From NCBI GenBank assembly GCA_963746325.1, contig CAVVBC010000024.1:186001-250000 (forward strand): a DNA stretch of 64,000 nucleotides, given 5' to 3'. A program made the translations under genes and the position numbers. The stretch comes from RPQJ01 sp963746325. Lineage in GTDB: Bacteria; Pseudomonadota; Gammaproteobacteria; Steroidobacterales; Steroidobacteraceae. The stretch's first letter is position 1. Every line of letters starts with the position of its first letter. This document shows positions 1 to 6,359 of the stretch, piece by piece. The notes beneath the pieces were generated by a model. The model had not been told where the DNA came from and made no database searches. It was given only the letters and a program-made list of their open reading frames with translations.

Positions 1-1748
1 AGCGACTCGCTCGTCATGCCCACACCGGAATCCTTCACCGAAATTCGCACCGTGGTCGGATCGGCCGCCACGGCCAGATCGATCTGCGACCCTGGCGGAC
101 TGTACTTCGCGGAGTTGTTCAATAGGTTCGTGACCACCTGGCCCAGCCGTACAGGGTCCACTCGCATGGGTATCGGCTCGTCGGGCAGTGACACGTTCAA
201 CTTGTGCTGGTGCGCGTCGATCAGGGGTCGACTGGTCTCAATGGCGTTGCCCAGCACGGTCCATAACAGGACCGTCTCCTTGCGCAGCTCGAGCTTGCGT
301 TGCTTGATGCGGGAGACGTCGAGCAGGTCATCCAGCAGTCGCGCCATGGTCTTTACCTGGCGGTCAATGACTTCGCGACTTTGCTTGAGGTCAGTGGCCG
401 ACGCGTCGACCGCGCCGAGCACACGCGCAGCGGTTCGGATCGGCGCCAGTGGATTGCGCAGCTCATGGGCCAGGATGGCGATGAACTCGTCCTTGCGTCG
501 GTCGACCCCCTTCAAGGTTTCGATCATCTCACGCTTATCAGTCACATCGCGAAAGAGCACCGCGACGCAGAGTCCGACCGTGAAGGCTCGCGCTTCAAAC
601 CAGCACTGGCGGCCGTCTGCAAACACGTAATGATGCTCGAGGTATCTTGGCTCCCCGTCCAGCTGGATCTGTCGATACATCCGTCCGAGTTCGGAATCGT
701 ATGTACCCGGGAACAGCTGCCAGTGGCTTGCGCCGATGAGCTCCGTGCGCGAGGCGCCAATGAGTCGACAGGCTGCGTCATTGACGTCGATGATGTTGAA
801 GTCCTGATCGAAGAGCGTAAACGCTTCGTCCATGTTCGCGAGCACACCGCGATGGCGAGCTTCGCTCTCAGTGATGCGTTCCTCTTCTCTCTTTTGAGCC
901 GAGACGTCCACCGTGATCCCGTCAAAATGGATAGGGGTGCCGTCGCCCGCGTAATCCGTTCCGCCCAGCGCGCGGATCCACTTTACCTCGCCGGTGGCGG
1001 GATGCCTGGTGCGATAACCGACGTCGTACGCAGTGCGTTCGCTGATCGCCGCCTCGATTGCCGACCGGGTTGATTCGCGATCCTCGGGGTGAATCCGGTC
1101 GTAGAAATCCTCGATGGTGATTCTCGCCGCCGGCTCGAAAAAGAAGTGCTCCTTGACCTGGTCGTCCCACTCGAGGACGTCGAACGGCAGGTCGCAGTAC
1201 CAGAAGCCCACACGCGAAAGGCGACTCGCGTACTCAAGGCGCGAGTGATTCTGCGTCAGCGCTCGATCCGCCGCTGCGTGGGCGACACGCTCTTCCGAGA
1301 GTTGCTGGCTGAAAAAGCTGACCGATTCGGAAACGGCTTGATCGACGGCCTCGTTGAAGCGCATCACGTCGTCGGCCGCCGTCACTTCATCAAAGGTGCC
1401 GCGTGCACTCGCCCAAAGCCGCAGCACGCTGGCGCGCAAGGCTCGGTATTCACTGAAAAGCTGCGTCATCGAAAAGCCGTCATCGGCCCGCAACGCGCCA
1501 TGCGCTTCTGCGGCGGTGTGCGGTGCGCCTTGGACTCTGGCAACTAATCCGCGTGACTTGGTAGCTTGCTCGGCATCGGATTGAGGCTGTCGCAGATCGG
1601 CGGCAATGGCGCGAAGGATCTGGGGCGCGTGGTCTCGCAGCGCAAGCGCATCCATTTTCGCGGCCGATGGCAATCGCGTCGAGGCAAATGCTTCCCAGTC
1701 TGCGAGGATTTCGTGCAGGGAGGACTCTAGGAAATCGGCCAACCGCAT
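1..1748 (-). CDS. PAS-domain sensor histidine kinase, C-terminus cut by window edge
   Basis: A cytoplasmic two-component sensor kinase, open at the window edge, with 582 residues visible. Residues 1-150 resemble the RsbRD N-terminal domain (MRLADFLESSLHEIL...). A first PAS domain lies at about 178-290 (GFWYCDLPFDVLEWDD) and a second at about 300-405 (ANMDEAFTLFDQDFNIIDVN). The H-box AHELRNPLAPI follows with the phospho-acceptor His428, then the N-box NLLNNSAKYSPPG (541-553) and the start of the G1 box DSGVGM at the edge. No membrane segment is visible, so the signal is probably intracellular. ATG at 1748 is preceded by GGAG at a seven-base distance. The plus-strand readings over this stretch lack domain sense. 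A receiver domain could follow beyond the edge. The family assignment is secure; the ligand is unknown. Confidence 0.93.
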   Translation of the reverse strand, partial: MRLADFLESSLHEILADWEAFASTRLPSAAKMDALALRDHAPQILRAIAADLRQPQSDAEQATKSRGLVARVQGAPHTAAEAHGALRADDGFSMTQLFSEYRALRASVLRLWASARGTFDEVTAADDVMRFNEAVDQAVSESVSFFSQQLSEERVAHAAADRALTQNHSRLEYASRLSRVGFWYCDLPFDVLEWDDQVKEHFFFEPAARITIEDFYDRIHPEDRESTRSAIEAAISERTAYDVGYRTRHPATGEVKWIRALGGTDYAGDGTPIHFDGITVDVSAQKREEERITESEARHRGVLANMDEAFTLFDQDFNIIDVNDAACRLIGASRTELIGASHWQLFPGTYDSELGRMYRQIQLDGEPRYLEHHYVFADGRQCWFEARAFTVGLCVAVLFRDVTDKREMIETLKGVDRRKDEFIAILAHELRNPLAPIRTAARVLGAVDASATDLKQSREVIDRQVKTMARLLDDLLDVSRIKQRKLELRKETVLLWTVLGNAIETSRPLIDAHQHKLNVSLPDEPIPMRVDPVRLGQVVTNLLNNSAKYSPPGSQIDLAVAADPTTVRISVKDSGVGMTSES

Positions 1749-2119
1749 GGGTGCGCTCCGCCCAAAGGTGATTGGAATCCTGGCCGCGACTTAGCCCGGA
1801 TCCGAGCTTCCCGTTGCGCGTTACGTTGCCTTACGGACGGTTGCGTTGTCCAGTGCCGGGCTGTAGGCGAAACTCCCATGCGCCGTTTGGTGGAAAGACA
1901 AAGGAGCGCTGGTCGCCGGTGGTCATCGGCTGCTCGTCTGGGACCTCGACGTGGCCTTGCCGATTGCAGGTGCGCTCGACTACGTCGCAGCGACGTGCCT
2001 GATTTCCAGCGGTCCGCTGTGTTTCGGCGCGGCAAGCGCCGACAACGCAGAGGCGCGCCTGATGACGATGGATCGTGACCGTGCCGCGCATCGTTAGGCA
2101 GCAACGATGGTGGTACAAC
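1749..2119. other. Intergenic gap, no gene recognised
   Basis: This 371-base gap separates the divergent kinase and receiver genes. Short open frames exist on both strands but none resembles a known family. One plus-strand frame of about 75 codons (from about 1868 to the TAG at 2095-2097) has plausible composition but no start codon with a ribosome site. A GTTAGGC heptamer, the usual 3' core of integron attC sites, sits at 2093-2099, but I could not find a matching 5' core upstream. Promoters for both flanking genes presumably lie here. Confidence 0.4.
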
Positions 2120-2515
2120 GTGTCGACGAGAACTGCGGTAGTAATCGTGGATGACCAGAAGGTCGTCCGACAGCAACTTCGGCGCTTGATCGACGCCCAA
2201 CCGGGCTTGTCCGTGGTCGGTGAAGCAGCCACCGGCGTGGGCGGGGTGCAATGCGTTGATGGTACAGCTGCGGAAGTTCTGGTACTGGACCTTGATCTGC
2301 CGGACATCAGCGGGTTCGAGGTCTTACGGAGAGTGCTGCGCAGCCGTCCGCTTTTACGAGTTCTCGTGTTCAGCAGTTATCCGACAAAGACCTTTGGCCC
2401 CTTGCTTCTGCAGGCGGGTGCAGCCGCTTACGTCTGCAAAGGCGCTGGATCGCCCGCGATGCTCGAGGCACTGCAATCGATTACCCGCGGCTTCGAGGGT
2501 GGGTCAAGACCTTAA
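2120..2515 (+). CDS. Stand-alone response-regulator receiver domain
   Basis: A CheY-like receiver of 131 residues. The acid pair is D11/D12 in VVIVDDQ, the probable phosphorylation site is D57 in VLVLDLDLP, the Thr/Ser switch is in VLVFSSY, and the conserved Lys107 is in AAAYVCKG. The body resembles NarL/FixJ-type receivers, but the protein stops right after the receiver fold, so the usual LuxR helix-turn-helix is absent. GTG at 2120 is chosen because the receiver begins at once there; an upstream in-frame start at 2075 would add a basic, non-conserved leader. It is the natural candidate partner of the divergent kinase, though that pairing is inference. It could be a truncated remnant of a longer regulator. 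Confidence 0.8.
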   Translation: MSTRTAVVIVDDQKVVRQQLRRLIDAQPGLSVVGEAATGVGGVQCVDGTAAEVLVLDLDLPDISGFEVLRRVLRSRPLLRVLVFSSYPTKTFGPLLLQAGAAAYVCKGAGSPAMLEALQSITRGFEGGSRP

Positions 2516-2885
2516 TCACTGCTTTAGCAGAAGTTGGTGCTCGCCAAGGCTCGCTCGGGCCAGGCTTTGCTGCGACCTCCGACACGCATACCGCCCCAGG
2601 ACCAGAAGATCTCCAGGGTCTGCAGGTCACCGAGAAGCTTGGAGCCTGGTCGCGGAGCATCAGCTCACGGTACTTGACCGTCCGCAGTTGGCCGGTTGTT
2701 CTTCTGCGGGAGTGTCCGCAATCCCTCGGTCCGTCGCAACGTCCCAAACCCCGTTCCCGAAAGCGGACGTCGTAGGCGAAAGAACGACCCGGAGCGGTCA
2801 CCCGATCTGCGGCTGAGCCTACCGACGCAAGCACCCATGTATGAGCTTTGCACATTACCCGACCAGAGCTGGGTCCAGCGAATTG
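2516..2885. other. Intergenic gap with structured repeats
   Basis: This 370-base gap contains no recognisable gene on either strand. It holds GC-rich imperfect palindromic motifs (GAAAGCGGACGT near 2757-2771 and GGAGCGGTC at 2791-2799). Related motifs recur in the other gaps of the 2.5-6.3 kb patch. It also holds most of an attC-like element ending at 2891. Confidence 0.4.
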
Positions 2886-2891
2886 TTAGGC
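2817..2891 (-). repeat. attC-like site at the 3' end of the HEPN-like gene
   Basis: Read on the minus strand, the stop codon of the HEPN-like gene sits inside GCCTAACAATTCGCT, the classical 5' start of an integron attC site. The element closes 75 nt later with CGGTAGGC, which pairs with the first core at six of seven positions. Inside, ACCCA near the start pairs with TGGGT near the end, as the L''/L' arms of an attC would. On the plus strand the ends read GCCTACC at 2817-2823 and GTTAGGC at 2885-2891. No integrase gene is in the window, so at best this is an orphan cassette end. Confidence 0.4.
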
Positions 2892-3350
2892 GGCGCCTTC
2901 ATGGGCCTTCCACTGCACTCTTGCCTGCTGGACGATACGATCGATCATTTCGTCGAGTATCGCGTGTCCGGGTGTGATCCAAGCCCCAAGACCGCGATCA
3001 GGCGTGGGGTAGCGAGACAAGTACTTCGCATTCCAGGCTATGTGCTTGAAGTAGATTTCATTGATCCTTTCAATGCGATGCTCCCAATCTTCAGTGCTGA
3101 GCACTAGACCGTTCTTAACAGCATCCTTCGCAAGGGCAACCAGGTCATGTCCTTCGACTAGAGCACCCGTAGAACAAAGGTATGCTTTTAGAGCCAGCTC
3201 AACCAACAGTCCCCGAGTTTGGATTCGCGGCCAGAAAATGTGGCCCCCTTCGTTCAACAGAGATGAAGCGGAGCGATACTGCTCAACGTAGTCGAAGTAG
3301 TCCGCCATCACGGAGCTAGGACTTACTGATACCTTCGGAGAAGTTGGCAT
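2886..3350 (-). CDS. HEPN-like domain protein
   Basis: A 154-residue, mostly helical protein. The segment RGLLVELALKAYLCSTG followed by EGHDLVALAKDAV is the typical helix-turn-helix face of HEPN-superfamily proteins (ELALKA...GHDL). The classical RNase motif R-x4-6-H is not evident, so catalysis is not claimed. Stand-alone HEPN proteins are common in mobile gene pools as toxin, antitoxin or abortive-infection parts, but no nucleotidyltransferase partner is adjacent. The start at 3350 has only a weak ribosome site; ATG at 3308 is an alternative. The stop codon lies within the attC-like site, so this may be a captured cassette. Codon use and GC are lower than in the housekeeping genes further on. 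Confidence 0.55.
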   Translation of the reverse strand: MPTSPKVSVSPSSVMADYFDYVEQYRSASSLLNEGGHIFWPRIQTRGLLVELALKAYLCSTGALVEGHDLVALAKDAVKNGLVLSTEDWEHRIERINEIYFKHIAWNAKYLSRYPTPDRGLGAWITPGHAILDEMIDRIVQQARVQWKAHEGAA

Positions 3351-3422
3351 TGCGACTTAAACGACCAATCTCACTGTTCCAGAAAATCAGCCCTATACGC
3401 CTGCAACCGACCCGAAGCGGTC

Positions 3423-3860
3423 CTACTTCGATCGCCGGGAGCGGTCCCGTCGCCATATCCATAGCGCGGCCGCGAGCATGGCGACAACCATGAGGACATC
3501 TCGTGCAACTATCGGTTCGCCACGGGCGATAGCAGGTCCCAAGGTAAGCATTAGGACAAGCGCGATGGAGAGGCCCCACCCTGCAGCGATTTGGAAAGCT
3601 CGTTCTCTTGGCTTCGGCCGTACCGTGAACGGCTCATCGACGACCTCTTCGACTGGTTGCTGAAACGCGCCGGCCCTATGGAGTAGTACAGCCGCGATAA
3701 TCGCGAGCGCGCCCGTTACTACCCGGCTGTAGTGGCCGACCCAGCCCAGCGCAAACGCGTCATTCACGGCCGCGACAAGCAGAAGCGCACTAACGAAGCC
3801 GAGTACGAGTCTGGTTCCTCTGCTGCACCCAGTTGGAAATCTGGCGCTGTTCTCGCTCAT
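3423..3860 (-). CDS. Four-helix integral membrane protein, function unknown
   Basis: A protein of 145 residues from ATG 3860. It has two pairs of hydrophobic helices: RLVLGFVSALLLVAAV plus VVTGALAIIAAVLLH, and IAAGWGLSIALVLMLTLG plus VLMVVAMLAAALWIW. They are separated by an acidic loop (QPVEEVVDEPF), and the C-terminus is strongly basic (RRDRSRRSK). No family motif is recognised. The longer reading from 3923 adds a Ser/Arg-rich stretch unlike a real N-terminus, so 3860 is preferred. It lies in the accessory patch, in the same orientation as the HEPN-like gene, 72 bases upstream of it. Confidence 0.6.
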   Translation of the reverse strand: MSENSARFPTGCSRGTRLVLGFVSALLLVAAVNDAFALGWVGHYSRVVTGALAIIAAVLLHRAGAFQQPVEEVVDEPFTVRPKPRERAFQIAAGWGLSIALVLMLTLGPAIARGEPIVARDVLMVVAMLAAALWIWRRDRSRRSK

Positions 3861-4077
3861 GTGCCGAGAATAGCTGCTGCCGGGAGTGGCCGCTATTGGC
3901 CGACTACGGCCGGATTGCCGCATTGCAAAATAAACTCATGATTAGAATACCTGCGACCGGCGGTTGTCGGCCAGGAGCGGTCGGTCGTCCTGTTCGGTAG
4001 CACTGGTCTCGATGCATTTCGAGTGTTCAATCCAAGCACCAGCTGCACAGTCACGTCTTGTACGTTGTGAGGCAGTC

Positions 4078-4512
4078 ATGAAAGACATCGAAGCGACCAA
4101 CATCGCAGTCGTCCGCAAGTACTTTGACGGGTGCAACACGGGCGATCTCGATGATCTTCGGAGTACGCTCGCGCCAGACGTCTGTCATTACTTCTTGCCG
4201 ACATCGTTTCCACCCATCACGGGCGCGGAGCACCTCGCCCGGTATTGGCGAAAGTACAAACTTGCGCTGGATCCGCTCTGGTCTATCGATCGCATCATTG
4301 CCATGGGCGACGAAGTCGTCAACGAATGGAGTTGCCTCTGGACGCCTCCGGGAAGCAAGCTCCGTCTAATGGCGCGAGGCACCGAGTGGTACGTCATGCG
4401 AGACGGCCGCATCGCCGAGGTCCGGGCGTACTTCATCGCAGATTCAGCCGCCAACGCCGAGCTGGCTGCGTTCCCGTACGCACAGAGAGGCTACTTGCTG
4501 CGCGACGACTGA
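4078..4512 (+). CDS. SnoaL-like / NTF2-fold protein
   Basis: A protein of 144 residues with the NTF2-like cone fold signature. It opens with NIAVVRKYFDGCNTGDLDDLRSTLAPDV, followed by the aromatic YFLPTSFPPITGAEHLARYW, and ends in strands with WYVMRDGRIAEVRAYF. This is the SnoaL/ketosteroid-isomerase-like nuclear transport factor 2 superfamily. Members bind or isomerise small hydrophobic molecules; the substrate cannot be read from sequence. ATG 4078 follows GTGAGGCAGTC and removes an unconserved 38-residue leader. Such small enzymes are frequent in cassette arrays, which matches the neighbourhood. Confidence 0.78.
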   Translation: MKDIEATNIAVVRKYFDGCNTGDLDDLRSTLAPDVCHYFLPTSFPPITGAEHLARYWRKYKLALDPLWSIDRIIAMGDEVVNEWSCLWTPPGSKLRLMARGTEWYVMRDGRIAEVRAYFIADSAANAELAAFPYAQRGYLLRDD

Positions 4513-4700
4513 CTGACTGAAACGGGTCGACTTTCCCCCTACGCTGTCCGCTTTGGGGAGCGACATCCCGGGCGTGGCTGGGACGGAAGGACTGTGGACA
4601 CGCGGGACGACCCCGACCATGCCTCCGTATGCTCGTCGCAATGAATAATCAATGACATCCAACTATACGATAGGGCTTGCAAGAAGAAGGGGGCCGCATT

Positions 4701-5033
4701 GTGATTAGAACGGCAGTAGGTGTCGGAATGGCTTTTGCTCTCGCTTGTGGACCTGCATTGGCTGACGCGGGATGGACCGACGTCGGCTTCGTTCAAGAAC
4801 TGACGGCCACGATCGCAGGGAGGTATGTTGCGAAAATTGCGGTGAACCAGAATCCCAGTGGGTGTCGCGACAAGCAGTCGTTTTTCCAGGATTACTCGGA
4901 CCGCGGTGCAGACAAGATGTTTGCGACATTGCTGGAAGCAGCAGGGTCCGGCAAACGCGTGCGAGTCTTCGTCACCGGCGGATGCGAACTGAATGGGCAT
5001 GCGCAGATCTCGTCTGTCTCAATCTTGCCGTGA
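4701..5033 (+). CDS. Small secreted protein of a conserved unknown family
   Basis: A protein of 110 residues that starts with an export signal (VIRTAVGVGMAFALACGPALADA, cleavage expected after ALA-DA). The mature part contains YVAKIAVNQNPSGCRDK, then a Cys in VTGGCELNGHAQISSVSIL; these two cysteines could form a periplasmic disulfide. The GTG start at 4701 is chosen because AAGAAGGGGG lies just upstream. I recall the pattern WTD...NPSGC...KCELNG...SSVSI as a short conserved hypothetical family, but know no function for it. It is monocistronic, with about 90 bases to the next gene. Confidence 0.72.
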   Translation: MIRTAVGVGMAFALACGPALADAGWTDVGFVQELTATIAGRYVAKIAVNQNPSGCRDKQSFFQDYSDRGADKMFATLLEAAGSGKRVRVFVTGGCELNGHAQISSVSILP

Positions 5034-5124
5034 CAACGGATTTCCGCTTTGGTTCGGGAGCCGCCGGTAGCGTATCGGTAGAATCGGTCAGTCCAGCGGA
5101 CCTCCCAGCTGAAAGGAGACTCGT

Positions 5125-5685
5125 ATGGGACTTCTAAGCTTCAGTCTCAATGTCACCTTGGACGGCTGCGTCGATCACCGGGAGGGAATCGTCGACGACG
5201 AGACGCACGCCTTCTTCACCCGCCTCATGGACGAGGGGGGAGCGATGCTGTGGGGCCGCGCTACCTACGAGATGATGGAGAGTTACTGGCCGGCGGTCGC
5301 CCGCGGCGACTTGGAGGCACCGCCTACGGTCCGCGAATGGGCGGTCAAGCTGGAGATCAAGCCAAAGTATGTCGTGTCGTCGACTCGAATGGACTTCCCA
5401 TGGTTCAACAGCCACCACATCGCCGGCGACCTGCGCTCAGGTGTGCAAAAACTCAAGGACGCGACCCCGACCGGCGTGCTCCTCGGTAGCGGCAAGCTTG
5501 CGGCTGAGCTGGACCGGCTGGATCTGATCGACGAGTACAAGTTTCTCGTTCACCCAAGGATCGCCGGCCACGGCCCGACTCTTCACCAGAGCGGGCTGCC
5601 CAACACGCGACGGCTTGAGCTCGTCTCAGCGAAGCCGCTCAGCAACGGCGCGGTCGCTATGCACTACCGGCGCGCGAGCGGCTAA
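5125..5685 (+). CDS. RibD_C / dihydrofolate-reductase-like protein
   Basis: A protein of 186 residues in the RibD C-terminal/DHFR-like family (YyaP/YwjB type). Typical features are SFSLNVTLDGCVDHREG at the N-terminus, MLWGRATYEMMESYWP (the G-R-x-T-Y-E motif), GVLLGSGKLAAELDRLDLID in the middle, and YKFLVHPRIAGHGPTL towards the end. Family members bind NADPH in a DHFR fold, but most are not true DHFRs and their substrate is unknown. The ribosome site AAAGGAGA precedes the ATG ideally. The stop codon is embedded in GGCTAACAATCTC, which resembles the start of an attC site. Confidence 0.85.
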   Translation: MGLLSFSLNVTLDGCVDHREGIVDDETHAFFTRLMDEGGAMLWGRATYEMMESYWPAVARGDLEAPPTVREWAVKLEIKPKYVVSSTRMDFPWFNSHHIAGDLRSGVQKLKDATPTGVLLGSGKLAAELDRLDLIDEYKFLVHPRIAGHGPTLHQSGLPNTRRLELVSAKPLSNGAVAMHYRRASG

Positions 5686-5760
5686 CAATCTCTTGCAGCG
5701 GACCGTCCGTTGAGCGACCCGCCGCTGAGCCAGAGCTTCGCGTCCGCTTAACAGGCGCGG
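5681..5760 (+). repeat. Possible degenerate attC-like hairpin
   Basis: Directly at the stop of the RibD_C-like gene the sequence reads GGCTAACAATCTCTTGCAGC. The arm AGCGGAC is matched about 45 bases later by GTCCGCT in CGCGTCCGCTTAACAGGC, a perfect 7-bp stem at the place where attC sites carry L''/L'. The expected 3' core GTTRRRY is missing, so this is either a decayed cassette boundary or an unrelated hairpin or terminator. Confidence 0.3.
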
Positions 5761-5831
5761 GGATCGTCTGGGCGAAGGGCCGCATGGGGTCGTCAGCTGC
5801 CCCTCGGGGATTGATTGAAAAGTGGGATTTA

Positions 5832-5849
5832 ACGTTTCAGCTGAAACGT
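5832..5849. promoter_or_regulatory. Perfect 18-bp palindrome upstream of the GFA gene
   Basis: ACGTTTCAG followed directly by CTGAAACGT is a perfect dyad, about 97 bases upstream of the GFA start. Length and symmetry suit a dimeric repressor (LacI or GntR type). No matching regulator gene is adjacent. Confidence 0.45.
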
Positions 5850-5945
5850 CGATCATCGTCCAGGAGCGGGCAGTCGCCGCATGCCGCACATTGCCGTATA
5901 ACAACGCGCTTCACGAGTAATCTGGCTGCACAAGGGGACACGGCC

Positions 5946-6302
5946 ATGCTTACAGGTTCTTGCCATTGCGGTGCAGTCAAGATTCAGGTTCCAAGAAAGC
6001 CCCGGCGGCTCACGAGCTGCAACTGCTCCATTTGTCGCCGCCAGGCGGGCATTTGGGGTTACTACGAGCCGGGCCAGGTGAAGATCACCGCGCGCAAGGG
6101 CGCCCTCGACCGCTATGTATGGGGCGACAAGTGTCTTTCGCTGTTTAGGTGCACAACGTGTGGCTGCGTAACGCACTGGCTGCCTGTCGCGCGGGACGGG
6201 AAACGGATGGGGGTGAATTTCCGCAACTTCGATCCGTCGGCCATGGAGACAACTCGAATCCGTAGATTTGATGGGGCCAGGACCGGGAAGTTCTTGGACT
6301 GA
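5946..6302 (+). CDS. GFA-domain zinc protein (glutathione-dependent formaldehyde-activating family)
   Basis: A protein of 118 residues with the CENP-V/GFA zinc fold: GSCHCGAVKIQV, then SCNCSICRR, and CTTCGCVTHW for the second metal site. The family binds zinc and includes glutathione-dependent formaldehyde-activating enzymes, though most members are unassigned. ATG 5946 is preceded by AAGGGGA; an upstream in-frame start would add a basic non-conserved leader that crosses the palindrome. It is the last gene of the accessory patch. A second GFA protein occurs at 61651. Confidence 0.85.
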   Translation: MLTGSCHCGAVKIQVPRKPRRLTSCNCSICRRQAGIWGYYEPGQVKITARKGALDRYVWGDKCLSLFRCTTCGCVTHWLPVARDGKRMGVNFRNFDPSAMETTRIRRFDGARTGKFLD

Positions 6303-6310
6303 ACTACGCC

Positions 6311-6327
6311 CGCCGGGTTGCCCGGCG
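6311..6327. terminator. Hairpin between convergent GFA and TonB-receptor genes
   Basis: CGCCGGG-TTG-CCCGGCG is a perfect 7-bp stem with a three-base loop, lying between two convergent stop codons. There is no clear U-run on either side, so it may be a weak bidirectional terminator. Confidence 0.5.
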
Positions 6328-6359
6328 TCGCTCTCCCCCACGGGTGCGGGAGCGGTGCC

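Noticed and set aside
1868..2097. Small plus-strand gene of about 75 codons before the receiver gene
   Set aside because: It has no start codon with a ribosome site and no family resemblance; possibly remnant coding sequence.
5893..5920. Third attC start at GTATAACAACGCG
   Set aside because: No 3' core and no paired arms were found within 150 bases.
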